Assembly (NCBI RefSeq): GCF_002923755.1
Contig: NZ_PGFZ01000002.1
Span: 395,344-459,343, forward strand
Direction of reading: 5' to 3'
Source: Methylovulum psychrotolerans
Lineage (GTDB): Bacteria; Pseudomonadota; Gammaproteobacteria; Methylococcales; Methylomonadaceae
DNA: 64,000 bases
Below are positions 55,996 to 64,000 of the stretch, one piece after another; the first letter of the stretch is position 1; every line of letters begins with the position of its first letter. Made by a program: the position numbers and the translations under genes. The notes under the pieces were generated by a model, which saw only the letters and a program-made list of their open reading frames with translations, was not told the DNA's origin and searched no databases.

Positions 55996-56616
55996 ATGGC
56001 AAGATATCTAGGCCCTACCTGTAAATTAAGCCGAAGAGAAGGCGCTGATCTGCTGTTAAAAAGCAGAGGCAAATCTTTGGAAGGCAAATGTAAATTAGAC
56101 CAAAGACCCGGTCAGCATGGCACCAAGCGTGCCAGAAACTCTGACTATGCGATGCAGTTACGCGCTAAACAGCGTTTGCGCCGCATCTACGGTGTTTTGG
56201 AAAAGCAATTTAGAAACTATTACAAAATTGCTGATATGAAAAAAGGCGCGACAGGTGAGAACTTGTTGAACCTGCTGGAATCAAGACTGGACAACGTCGT
56301 TTACCGTATGGGTTTTGCGTCAACCAGAGCCGAAGCCCGCCAATTGGTCAGCCACAAATCCATGCAAGTGAACGGTGTGCTGATTAATATCCCGTCTTAC
56401 CAAGTCGCCCCTGGCGATGTGGTGGCCGTGCGTGAAAAAGCGAAAAAACAACAGCGTATTATTGATGCGTTGGCAGTGACCGAGCAGTATGGTTTTCCGG
56501 CATGGGTTGATGTCAACTCAAAAAACATGACAGGTACATTCACTTCATTACCTGATCGCGTTGATTTAGGTACCGATATTAATGAACAGTTAGTTGTCGA
56601 GCTTTACTCTAAATAA
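55996..56616 (+). CDS. rpsD: 30S ribosomal protein uS4
   Basis: A 206-residue assembly-initiating protein, the alpha-operon repressor in E. coli. Two N-terminal Cys remain but not the four needed for a zinc site, so this is the zinc-free form. The S4 RNA-binding domain ([20 protein letters not shown]) is intact. Confidence 0.98.
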   Translation: MARYLGPTCKLSRREGADLLLKSRGKSLEGKCKLDQRPGQHGTKRARNSDYAMQLRAKQRLRRIYGVLEKQFRNYYKIADMKKGATGENLLNLLESRLDNVVYRMGFASTRAEARQLVSHKSMQVNGVLINIPSYQVAPGDVVAVREKAKKQQRIIDALAVTEQYGFPAWVDVNSKNMTGTFTSLPDRVDLGTDINEQLVVELYSK

Positions 56617-56636
56617 TTGAAATTCGAGGGATATAA

Positions 56637-57653
56637 ATGCAGAATTCTATTTCTGGCTTATTGAAGCCTCGTCTTGTTGAGGTTGTAAATAAAACCCCTA
56701 ACCATTCAAGAATTGTTATTGAGCCGCTTGAACGTGGCTTTGGCCATTCTTTAGGTAATGCCTTGAGAAGGGTTTTGCTGTCAACTATTCCAGGTTGTGC
56801 AGTCACTGATGTAGAGATTGAAGGCGTACTTCATGAATACACCACCATCGAAGGCGTTCAGGAAGATGTTATCGACATTCTGCTTAATTTGAAAAAATTG
56901 GCGGTAATCCTACATTCAAAAGATGAAGTCGAGCTTACCCTGTCTAAAAATGGCGCAGGCAGTGTTTTGGCGGGTGATATTACTCTGCCGCACGATGTCG
57001 AAATCGTCAACCCTGATCTGGTGATCGCCAACTTGACCCAAGCTGGCATATTGAACATGAAGATCAGAGTGCGTCGTGGCCGTGGTTACGAGCCTGTCAG
57101 CGTGCGTAAGGCGTTGCAAGGCTATAACGCGCCCGCCATGGGTTCTTTGCAGTTGGATGCCTCATACAGCCCAGTTATGAAAGTGGCTTATCAGGTTGAA
57201 AGCACCCGTGTCGAACAGCGTACTAATTTGGACAAACTGATTATTGAGTTAGAGACAAACGGAACTGTCGATCCAGAGCAGACTATTAAGCTCGCCGCAA
57301 CTATCTTGCATGAGCAATTGTCTGTCTTTGTTGATTTTGAAAAAGTCAATGATCAGCTTGAAGAAGAGAAAGTGGAAGTTGAAGAAATCTTCGAACCTGT
57401 ATTGCTTCGTCCGGTTGATGATCTTGAATTGACTGTCCGTTCAGCCAATTGCTTAAAAGCCGAAAATATTTTCTATATTGGTGATTTGATCCAACGTACC
57501 GAAGTCGAGCTGTTAAAAACGCCTAACCTTGGTAAGAAATCATTGACCGAGATAAAAGATATACTGGCATTGAAAGGCTTGTCGTTGGGTATGCGCTTGG
57601 AGAATTGGCCGCCTGACAATCTGGCCGACCAATCCCATTCAACAACACATTAA
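56637..57653 (+). CDS. rpoA: RNA polymerase alpha subunit
   Basis: A 338-residue subunit. The N-terminal dimerisation domain ([20 protein letters not shown]) is joined by an acidic linker near residues 235-250 to the C-terminal domain with [11 protein letters not shown] and [17 protein letters not shown], which contacts UP elements and activators. Confidence 0.98.
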   Translation: MQNSISGLLKPRLVEVVNKTPNHSRIVIEPLERGFGHSLGNALRRVLLSTIPGCAVTDVEIEGVLHEYTTIEGVQEDVIDILLNLKKLAVILHSKDEVELTLSKNGAGSVLAGDITLPHDVEIVNPDLVIANLTQAGILNMKIRVRRGRGYEPVSVRKALQGYNAPAMGSLQLDASYSPVMKVAYQVESTRVEQRTNLDKLIIELETNGTVDPEQTIKLAATILHEQLSVFVDFEKVNDQLEEEKVEVEEIFEPVLLRPVDDLELTVRSANCLKAENIFYIGDLIQRTEVELLKTPNLGKKSLTEIKDILALKGLSLGMRLENWPPDNLADQSHSTTH

Positions 57654-57674
57654 TATTATTAGGTCATCATTACC

Positions 57675-58037
57675 ATGAGACATCGTAAATCAGGTAGAAA
57701 ATTTAATATGAACAGCAGCCACCGTAAGGCGCTGTTCAGCAATATGGTCAATTCACTGTTCAAGCATGAATTGATCAAAACCACGTTACCGAAAGCTAAA
57801 GAATTAAGAGGTTTTGCTGAACCCCTGATTACTTTATCTAAAGAAGACAGCGTTGCCAAAAGACGTATGGCATTTGCTAAACTGCGTGACCGCGATATGG
57901 TCACTAAATTGTTTAACGAACTCGGCCCACGTTATAAAGACCGTTCAGGCGGTTATTTGCGGATTATGAAATGCGGTTTCAGATCCGGCGACGACACCCC
58001 AATGGCCTATGTTGAGTTAGTTGACAGACCAGAGTGA
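57675..58037 (+). CDS. rplQ: 50S ribosomal protein bL17
   Basis: A 120-residue tunnel-exit protein ending the ribosomal supercluster. [20 protein letters not shown] is the standard start. A terminator follows 45 bases later. Confidence 0.98.
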   Translation: MRHRKSGRKFNMNSSHRKALFSNMVNSLFKHELIKTTLPKAKELRGFAEPLITLSKEDSVAKRRMAFAKLRDRDMVTKLFNELGPRYKDRSGGYLRIMKCGFRSGDDTPMAYVELVDRPE

Positions 58038-58082
58038 TGCCGGGCTTTTTGGCCTACATTTCCTTAAGGTTGCCGTTTAGAG

Positions 58083-58120
58083 AATTCCGCCCTGCAAAAG
58101 TTTTGCACGGCGGAATTTTT
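58083..58120 (+). terminator. Terminator of the ribosomal supercluster
   Basis: AATTCCGCC (58083-58091) pairs GGCGGAATT (58109-58117) and an inner TGCAAAA/TTTTGCA stem extends it; a run of five T follows. Confidence 0.88.
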
Positions 58121-58481
58121 CGTTTTGGGGTGGGCGCTTTATCAACCGCATCATCAGGCTAAATATAGTACGGTGCCGACTTCTTTGTAAATGCCTGTCT
58201 TGGGCGAATCAGTACCGTTATTGTCTTTTGTTGCCCGTCATTTCTGACGACATTCCCTGCCGCTAAAAATCCTGACAAAATTTGACTGGATTCATTTGCA
58301 TAACATCAGTTAGTATTTCACCCATCTTCTTTGGGCAGGTTTTTTTGCCTGAGAAGATTATGCCTTGATTTTTTTAGGTTTTCACTTAACAAGAAGACAG
58401 CAGGCCCGCCACAGTAGGTGGTGTAGGCTGAAACAAGCTGCCGCTTCCGTAGCGAAGCTATCATTTAGAGGAGGGGATGTT
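58121..58481 (+). promoter_or_regulatory. 444-base rplQ-coiled-coil spacer with structured leader
   Basis: No gene is seen between rplQ and the next start. At 58324-58358 ATCTTCT pairs AGAAGAT and an inner CAGG pairs CCTG around a T-rich loop. At about 58399-58440 CAGC, GCC and CCAC arms pair with GTGG, GGC and GCTG in nested order, and at 58443-58458 GCTTC pairs GAAGC. A very strong AGGAGG ribosome site (about 58469-58474) follows. This looks like a folded 5' leader, but I match it to no known riboswitch class. Confidence 0.5.
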
Positions 58482-60233
58482 ATGCAAATGTATTTAGACA
58501 TGATCCAAACTTACCTAGGCGGCACGGCCGGCCTAGGAGCGGCGGGTATCGCCATTGCTGTGTTGCTGTGTTTGTCTGTCCGCGCCCGTTATCGCGCTAT
58601 ATTGCTGAAACGCGATCAAGAATTGGCGCAAGTGCAGGCCGCTTATAGTGAGCTTGATGGAGCGATGACACAGGCTAAACAACAGACGGTTGAGGTGTTG
58701 GCCAGTTTGAATACGGCCTTAGCTATCGAGCCGGAAGCCGGAGAAGAGACTAGCATTTGGCAACAGCAAAACGGGGCGGTCGCTAAGGCCATTAGCCGTT
58801 TGGTAGAGCAGGATGGGTCTTTGGAACAATCCGCCCAAGCCTTGGTTGAGCAGCAAGAGCTTGCCGCCAGCGTTTTGGCAAAACTGCAAGGGAAAATCAG
58901 TCAGCAAAAAGCGTATATAGCTGGCTTAGAAATGGCGCGTCTGCGGGTGTTTGACGATTTAAACCAATCGGCGCAACATGTCCGCCAATTAAACGCGGCC
59001 TTAGAGCGGCAAGCCAAAGCCGCCAAGCCCGACGAGAAGCTGGTACGGCAAAATCAGGCCTATAAAACGGCGCTTGAAAATTTGCGCTTAAGCCGCCTGA
59101 CAGTGTTTGACGATTTAAATGCCAGCAGACATAAGCTGCGCCAAACCGAAGCCTTATTAGCGGCTAAGGTTGCCGCCAGCAGTGCCGAAGTGCTGGAACT
59201 GCAAACCCAAATCGCGGATTATCAAGCGTATATCGCCAAACTTGAGGTCGATTATTTAAAAGTATCGGATGCACTAGGCATGGCGGTACGCCCTTCGCAT
59301 CAAATAGCTGACACGTTAACTGAGTTGGTAGAGGAAGGGCAGGCCGCCACGCCGATCGAGGCTAATCCAGCCTCCGAACCACCAGTGCTGACTCCTGAGC
59401 TTACCGCCGCACCGGAGCTTGCGCAAGTTGAACTGGTTGTAGTTGCCGAGCCTGTGTTTGAGCCGCCCGTTGTCCAAGCAGAAGAAGCGGTTGCGGAACC
59501 GGTTATTGCTGAGGTGGCTCAGGCAGAGCTTGTTGAGGCTAGTCCGCCTGCCCAGCCTTTGTTTGCCAAATTGCTTAACAGCGTTAAAAACGATTTGCAT
59601 TTAGGCAAAAAGCCGTCCCTGCCAAGCGAGCCAGCCCCTGAAGCAACCGTTGCCGCCGTTCAGGAAGAAGAGCCGCTTGTCATCGCCGAAGCCGAGCCAC
59701 CCGCCGCACCCCATAAGCCGGAGTGGTTTAATTTCTTTAAAAAGGCCAGCCAGTCCCGACCGCTAGCATCCGAACCTGAGCAGGCCGTTATCGAGCCTGA
59801 ACCGGAACCTGAGCAAGCTGTCGCCGTTGAGCCGGAGCCTGCCGCCATACCCAATAAGCCCGAATGGTTTAGCTTTTTGAAAAAAGCGCCGCCGACCGCA
59901 CCATCAGAACCAGAACCGATTGTCGAGACAGAGCCAGAAATAGCGGAAGCAGCCAGCAATAAACCTGCCTGGTTAGGTTTTTTGAAAAAAGCCGCCCAGG
60001 CCACGCCACCTGAACCTGAGCCTATCGCCGAAATAATCCCCGAGCCTACCGAAGCGGTCAGCAAACCGTGGTTTAATGTCTTTAAAAAAGCCCCATCCTT
60101 GCCGCCGGAGCCGGAGCCAGCACTTGAGGTTGCTGCCGAACCCGCCGCTGACGGCGGTTTGACAAAGCAGTTGCCTGAACAGCTTAAGGGTTGGTATAAA
60201 AAAATCACCACCTTGGGGCAGCAGTCGTCTTAA
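58482..60233 (+). CDS. Membrane-anchored coiled-coil protein with repeated KPxWFxFxKKA motifs, function unknown
   Basis: A 583-residue protein of no family I recognise. Residues 12-33 form one membrane segment with an Arg-rich C-terminal flank (RARYRAILLKR), so the bulk is probably cytoplasmic. Residues 45-285 are long Ala/Gln/Leu-rich coiled coil containing a threefold AY-x3-LE...VFDDLN-type unit (about 144, 193, 249). Residues 290-560 are Pro/Glu/Ala-rich and disordered, punctuated by KPEWFNFFKKA (412), KPEWFSFLKKA (459), KPAWLGFLKKA (494) and KPWFNVFKKA (528); a looser relative PLFAKLLNSVKN sits at 359 and a last LKGWYKKI at 568. Such aromatic-basic peptides on a flexible tail look like repeated docking sites. 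ATG 58482 is set by the AGGAGG site; the frame is open upstream to 58365. Confidence 0.85.
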   Translation: MQMYLDMIQTYLGGTAGLGAAGIAIAVLLCLSVRARYRAILLKRDQELAQVQAAYSELDGAMTQAKQQTVEVLASLNTALAIEPEAGEETSIWQQQNGAVAKAISRLVEQDGSLEQSAQALVEQQELAASVLAKLQGKISQQKAYIAGLEMARLRVFDDLNQSAQHVRQLNAALERQAKAAKPDEKLVRQNQAYKTALENLRLSRLTVFDDLNASRHKLRQTEALLAAKVAASSAEVLELQTQIADYQAYIAKLEVDYLKVSDALGMAVRPSHQIADTLTELVEEGQAATPIEANPASEPPVLTPELTAAPELAQVELVVVAEPVFEPPVVQAEEAVAEPVIAEVAQAELVEASPPAQPLFAKLLNSVKNDLHLGKKPSLPSEPAPEATVAAVQEEEPLVIAEAEPPAAPHKPEWFNFFKKASQSRPLASEPEQAVIEPEPEPEQAVAVEPEPAAIPNKPEWFSFLKKAPPTAPSEPEPIVETEPEIAEAASNKPAWLGFLKKAAQATPPEPEPIAEIIPEPTEAVSKPWFNVFKKAPSLPPEPEPALEVAAEPAADGGLTKQLPEQLKGWYKKITTLGQQSS

Positions 60234-60472
60234 CGGAGTCTGAGGGCTTCCATTGCTGATTTAGTTTGAGGACGCGGGCTTCTTGACTCGTAAAAGTGGA
60301 CAGGATGCCCGCGTTCCCAAGGCTATCAGTCAAGTAAAGTAACGGCGCTTAGTAAGGGGGTAGGGCTACTTGGCAATGGCACGCTATCGACTGCGCGATG
60401 GCCGATATTTTTTCACCCTAGCCTAACAAGTTACGTTAAAATGGCGATTTTTTTACGCTATCGGATTGACGC

Positions 60473-61249
60473 ATGTTGAAGAAAAACCTTCTTGCTTTGT
60501 TTGCAGCTACGGTATTGGCCGCTTGTACAACTAGCCCTACTGGCCGCAGCCAGTTAATGGTTATGCCTGATGCGCAAATTGACCAAATGGGCCTACAGAC
60601 CTTTAGCGCCATGAAAACCGAAAAAGCCATTAGCCGCAATCCCCAGTTTAATAAACTGGCTCATTGTGTGGCTAGCGCCATTACCCAGCAGATGGGCGGC
60701 AAGTGGGAAGTGGTAGTGTTTGACGATGCCGCCGTTAATGCATTTGCCTTACCCGGCAATAAAATCGGCGTGTATACTGGCTTAATCAAACTGGTAAACG
60801 GCAACCAAGACCAATTGGCGGCAGTTATCGGCCATGAAGTAGGCCATGTCTTAGCCAAGCACAGTAATGAACGCGCCTCCGAACAGATGCTCGCCAAGCA
60901 GGGCATGGCGTTAGCCCAACAAACCTCGTGGGGGCAAAGCCCCCAAGTTTTAGGTTTGCTTGGCCTCGGTGCGCAATATGGCATACTGTTACCCTTTAGC
61001 CGTACCCATGAAAGCGAAGCGGATGTGATCGGCCAAGAGCTGATGGCAAAATCCGGCTTTGACCCCAGACAAAGCATCACCTTATGGGAAAAAATGGCCC
61101 AAGCGTCACAAGGCCAGCAACCTGCCGAAATTATGTCCACCCATCCTTCCGATGCCACCCGTATCGGCAATTTACAACAACATATGCCCCAAGCGCTGGC
61201 TTACTATGAGCAAGCCCAAGCCGCAGGTAAACGCCCACATTGCCGTTAA
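60473..61249 (+). CDS. M48-family metalloprotease lipoprotein (LoiP/YcaL-like)
   Basis: A 258-residue zinc protease. The lipobox LAAC at residues 15-18 marks it as a lipoprotein. The zinc motif is GHEVGHVLAKHS (HExxH) near residue 123, and the third ligand Glu lies in HESEADVIGQ near 182. Length and layout fit outer-membrane or periplasmic quality-control proteases such as LoiP, not the polytopic HtpX. The spacer before it (60234-60472) holds an imperfect GCGGGC/GCCCGC hairpin and no gene. Confidence 0.92.
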   Translation: MLKKNLLALFAATVLAACTTSPTGRSQLMVMPDAQIDQMGLQTFSAMKTEKAISRNPQFNKLAHCVASAITQQMGGKWEVVVFDDAAVNAFALPGNKIGVYTGLIKLVNGNQDQLAAVIGHEVGHVLAKHSNERASEQMLAKQGMALAQQTSWGQSPQVLGLLGLGAQYGILLPFSRTHESEADVIGQELMAKSGFDPRQSITLWEKMAQASQGQQPAEIMSTHPSDATRIGNLQQHMPQALAYYEQAQAAGKRPHCR

Positions 61250-61319
61250 ACAAGCCGATATTGACAGGAGTCCGCCACTACCGGACACCCTAAGACCTTT
61301 TATGCGTTAGACTGAAGCC

Positions 61320-62522
61320 ATGAACCCAAACCTAGCAAGCCTGCATCCTTACCCGTTTGAAAAACTGGCGCAACTGAAGCAGGGCATTACCCCGCCGCAT
61401 GACAAAGCCCCGATTGTCCTGTCCATTGGCGAACCTAGCCACCCCACGCCGCACTTCATCCAAGAAGCCTTATTAGCGCATAGCCAAGGTTTGGGGATTT
61501 ATCCCACCACCAAGGGCATTATCGAACTGCGGTTGGCCATTGCCGAATGGTTGGCGCAACGTTACGCGATCCCGGTCGCGGCTCTCGACCCCGATAGCCA
61601 CGTCCTGCCCGTCAGCGGTACGCGCGAGGCGTTGTTTTCCTTCGCCCAATGCGTCGTCGATGCCAGTGCCGCCGTCAAGCCTGTGGTGGTCATGCCCAAC
61701 CCGTTTTACCAAATTTACGAAGGCGCGGCCTTGCTGGCGGGGGCGGACACTTATTTCGTCAACACCACCGAAGCGACCGGGTACTTGCCGGATTTTGCCA
61801 GCGTCCCCGACAGTGTTTGGCAACGCTGCCAACTGCTCTATATCTGTTCGCCCGGCAATCCCAGCGGCGCGGTCATGTCGCAACAGCAGCAACAAACCTT
61901 GCTGAACTTGGCCGAACAACACGACTTTATCATCGCCTCCGACGAATGTTACAGCGAATTGTACGACGACGAAGCCCAACCGCCCGTCGGCCTGTTACAG
62001 ACAGCCTATGCAATGGGCAACACCGCTTTTAAGCGTTGCGTGGTCTTCCATAGCCTATCCAAGCGTTCCAACGCCCCCGGCTTGCGCTCCGGCTTTGTCG
62101 CGGGCGATGCCGACATCTTGCGGCAGTATTTCCAATACCGCACCTACCAAGGCTGCGCCATGCCCCTGCCTACCCAACACGCCAGCATCAAAGCCTGGCA
62201 GGACGAGCGGCACGTTATAGACAACCGCCGCTTATACCGCGAAAAATTCACCGCCTTTATCAGCATCCTCAGCGAAGCCTGTCCGGTTAACCAACCGCCC
62301 GCCAGCTTCTATGTCTGGCTGAAAACGCCGTTCAGCGACACCGAATTTGCCCGGCAACTGTTCGCCCACGAGAACCTGACCGTATTGCCCGGCAGCTTTC
62401 TCTCGCGCGAATTTAACGGCATTAACCCCGGCGCAAATCACGTCAGGATTGCCTTGGTCGCACCCTTGGATGCCTGTATAAAATCCGCCCACCGTATTAA
62501 AAACTTCCTTAACATCTTATAA
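61320..62522 (+). CDS. dapC: Succinyldiaminopimelate transaminase
   Basis: A 400-residue class I PLP aminotransferase of the succinylase branch of lysine and meso-diaminopimelate synthesis. [42 protein letters not shown] and the Schiff-base segment [15 protein letters not shown] with its Lys are intact. dapD follows after 11 bases, making the pathway assignment firm. Confidence 0.95.
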   Translation: MNPNLASLHPYPFEKLAQLKQGITPPHDKAPIVLSIGEPSHPTPHFIQEALLAHSQGLGIYPTTKGIIELRLAIAEWLAQRYAIPVAALDPDSHVLPVSGTREALFSFAQCVVDASAAVKPVVVMPNPFYQIYEGAALLAGADTYFVNTTEATGYLPDFASVPDSVWQRCQLLYICSPGNPSGAVMSQQQQQTLLNLAEQHDFIIASDECYSELYDDEAQPPVGLLQTAYAMGNTAFKRCVVFHSLSKRSNAPGLRSGFVAGDADILRQYFQYRTYQGCAMPLPTQHASIKAWQDERHVIDNRRLYREKFTAFISILSEACPVNQPPASFYVWLKTPFSDTEFARQLFAHENLTVLPGSFLSREFNGINPGANHVRIALVAPLDACIKSAHRIKNFLNIL

Positions 62523-62533
62523 AAAGAACAGCC

Positions 62534-63349
62534 ATGACCTTAGAAAACACCATTAACACCGCTTTTGAAAACCGTGCCGACATCACCCCCAGCACAGCCA
62601 GCCCCGAAGTGCGTGAGGCCGTCACCGAAACCCTGAAATTGCTGGACAGCGGCAAACTGCGCGTCGCCGAAAAAATCGACGGCGACTGGGTGACCCACCA
62701 ATGGTTGAAAAAAGCTGTGTTATTGTCGTTCCGTATCAACGAAAACCGCCTGATGGACGGCGGCAACACCCGTTACTACGACAAAGTGGAATGTAAATTC
62801 GCCAACTACAGCGAAGTGGATTTCGCCGAAGCGGGTGTTCGCGTCGTCCCCAATGCCGTCGCCCGCCACGGCTCGTATATCGCCCCTGGCGCTATCCTGA
62901 TGCCTTCTTACGTCAATATCGGCGCCTACGTTGACAGCGGCACGATGGTCGATACTTGGGTGACGGTTGGGTCTTGTGCGCAAATCGGCAAAAACGTCCA
63001 CCTGTCCGGCGGTGTCGGCATTGGCGGCGTGTTAGAACCGCTGCAAGCCAACCCCACCATCATCGGCGACAACTGCTTTATCGGGGCGCGTTCCGAAATC
63101 GTCGAAGGCGTGATCGTTGAAGATGGTTGCGTGATTTCCATGGGCGTGTATATCGGCCAAAGCACCAAAATATTCAACCGCATGACGGGCGAAGTCAGCT
63201 ACGGGCGCATCCCTGCCGGTTCCGTGGTCGTCTCCGGCAACCTGCCTTCGGCAGACGGCACTTACAGCCTGTATTGCGCCGTTATCATCAAACAAGTGGA
63301 CGAGCGGACCCGCAGCAAAACTGGCATTAATGAGCTGTTGAGAGACTAA
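62534..63349 (+). CDS. dapD: Tetrahydrodipicolinate N-succinyltransferase
   Basis: A 271-residue trimeric left-handed beta-helix acyltransferase that succinylates tetrahydrodipicolinate. Hexapeptide turns run through residues 110-220 ([39 protein letters not shown]). Length equals the family norm. An in-frame open stretch of 21 codons follows its stop but is not needed for function. Confidence 0.97.
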   Translation: MTLENTINTAFENRADITPSTASPEVREAVTETLKLLDSGKLRVAEKIDGDWVTHQWLKKAVLLSFRINENRLMDGGNTRYYDKVECKFANYSEVDFAEAGVRVVPNAVARHGSYIAPGAILMPSYVNIGAYVDSGTMVDTWVTVGSCAQIGKNVHLSGGVGIGGVLEPLQANPTIIGDNCFIGARSEIVEGVIVEDGCVISMGVYIGQSTKIFNRMTGEVSYGRIPAGSVVVSGNLPSADGTYSLYCAVIIKQVDERTRSKTGINELLRD

Positions 63350-63414
63350 GCCCCGCTGCTTGCGGAAGGCCGCGCCGTCGGGCAACTGGCGGACGGACGC
63401 GGCATTGTCGTCTA

Positions 63415-63448
63415 GGCCTTTCGGGTCGGTAAGACCCGAAAGGCTTTA
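63415..63448 (+). terminator. Terminator after dapD
   Basis: A 12-bp perfect stem GCCTTTCGGGTC / GACCCGAAAGGC around a 5-base loop, followed by TTTAAA. Strong stem, short T tract. Confidence 0.8.
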
Positions 63449-63561
63449 AACGGTGGGTTTATATCTTGCCCAATATTGAAAAGACCACAAAGCTTAACGG
63501 CAAGGGCTAGTTTTTTGCTGGGGAAAAGATTAAATTTATAGTCTTGAGCGAATATAAATAG

Positions 63562-63567
63562 TATAAT
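63562..63567 (+). promoter_or_regulatory. -10 element of tRNA-Pro
   Basis: A perfect TATAAT 44 bases before tRNA-Pro, in an AT-rich tract, followed by a CCCC discriminator region. No consensus -35 at 17 bases; a TTGAGC is only 12 bases upstream. Confidence 0.5.
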
Positions 63568-63611
63568 ACCCCTCTTTTTCGACTAGACATAAACTCTTCG
63601 GGAAAGCATAT

Positions 63612-63688
<77 letters not shown>

Positions 63689-63868
63689 ATAAAATCAATA
63701 GCTTATAAGTCAGTGTTTTTGCAGGTTACTTCAAAATAGCGGTTTCGGGATAGCAATCGGGATAGCATTTGAAGGTTATTGGCATTAAAGCCGATAAACT
63801 CCCATTCCTTTCTAATTTCATTTATCGGTTGTCGGACAATACTGGCAATACCGATCACTTTACCAAAA

Positions 63869-63893
63869 TAAAAAAACCGCCAATGAAGGCGGC
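63869..63893 (-). terminator. Minus-strand terminator at right edge
   Basis: Read on the minus strand, CCGCC and GGCGG form a 5-bp stem with a 6-base loop followed by seven T. It lies 57 bases after a stop codon at 63950, supporting a minus-strand gene entering from the right. Confidence 0.75.
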
Positions 63894-63949
63894 TTGTTTA
63901 TAGTGGCAATTCCGGCCACTTTCCAAATCCTATGCCCCCGCTTTCCGGC

Positions 63950-64000
63950 TCAATCGCCATTCTCGGCCTTGTCGATCTGCCCCCTTAGCCAAGCGATACC
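63950..64000 (-). CDS. C-terminal end of an unidentified minus-strand gene
   Basis: Seventeen codons remain in the window, reading GIAWLRGQIDKAENGD and a TGA. The hydrophilic, helical composition and the terminator just downstream suggest a true gene end. Too short to identify. Confidence 0.4.
   Translation of the reverse strand, partial: GIAWLRGQIDKAENGD

Larger units (their letters stand above)
63689..64000. other. Non-syntenic stretch downstream of tRNA-Pro
   Basis: After the tRNA the DNA turns AT-rich. CGGGATAGCA occurs twice within 22 bases (63749-63770). On the minus strand a 64-codon frame without ATG start (about 63709-63900) is open but has no clear ribosome site, so it is not called as a gene. 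No direct repeat of the tRNA end, and no integrase, is visible before the window ends. Confidence 0.4.

Noticed and set aside
58320-58380. Second terminator after rplQ
   Set aside because: The stem is not followed by a T-run and lies 200 bases beyond the real terminator; treated as part of the leader.
59700-60100. DNA tandem repeat or CRISPR-like array in the coiled-coil gene
   Set aside because: The periodicity is in protein motifs with varying spacers and open frame; no identical DNA repeat units. No CRISPR array, IS element or rRNA was seen anywhere in the window.
61473-61979. 168-codon minus-strand frame
   Set aside because: Antisense to dapC; codon use and lack of start signal mark it as a shadow.
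63709-63900. 64-codon minus-strand frame right of tRNA-Pro
   Set aside because: No ATG at the front, no ribosome site, and it spans a terminator; noted only as open frame.

Overview
The window is chromosomal DNA from a gammaproteobacterium, with no plasmid, phage or transposon backbone. The gene orders tRNA(Tyr,Gly,Thr)-tuf-tRNA(Trp)-secE-nusG, murJ-ribF-ileS-lspA, pilBCD-coaE-zapD-yacG and pepA divergent from lptFG are typical of Pseudomonas-like Gammaproteobacteria. Protein sequences and base composition would fit a Methylococcales-type methanotroph, but no methane or methanol oxidation gene is present, so that genus-level guess is inference only.

Layout. Positions 1-9404 lie on the minus strand: a truncated AT-rich AAA ATPase (left edge), glyQ, an NlpE-like periplasmic protein, then murJ-ribF-[PIN module]-ileS-lspA. 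The conserved ribF-ileS junction is interrupted by an AT-rich, overlapping PIN-ribonuclease/small-protein module. From 9433 to 13640 genes lie on the plus strand: rpsT, a TusA-like sulfur carrier joined to a CDF metal exporter, argJ, and a Nudix-ThiE fusion. From 24096 down to 13819 the minus strand carries pepA-holC-valS, a terminator, and the type IV pilus assembly genes pilB-pilC-pilD running into coaE-zapD-yacG. lptF-lptG diverge from pepA.

Positions 26695-58120 form one unbroken information-processing supercluster on the plus strand: three tRNAs, tuf, tRNA-Trp, secE-nusG, rplKA, rplJL, rpoBC, rpsLG-fusA-tuf, and the S10, spc and alpha operons up to rplQ. Two tuf genes encode identical proteins from mosaic DNA. 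Promoters, an L10-type leader, a three-hairpin rplL-rpoB spacer and terminators can be read in the spacers. rpmJ (37 codons) is included.

Positions 58121-64000 are less uniform: a folded leader ahead of a membrane-anchored coiled-coil protein of unknown function with four K-P-x-W-F-x-F-x-K-K-A motifs, an M48 lipoprotein protease, dapC-dapD (lysine/peptidoglycan precursor), and tRNA-Pro followed by an apparent accessory boundary with a minus-strand gene end and its terminator. The strongest candidates for something undescribed are the repeat protein with its leader, the PIN module inside the murJ-ileS operon, and the ATPase behind glyQ.
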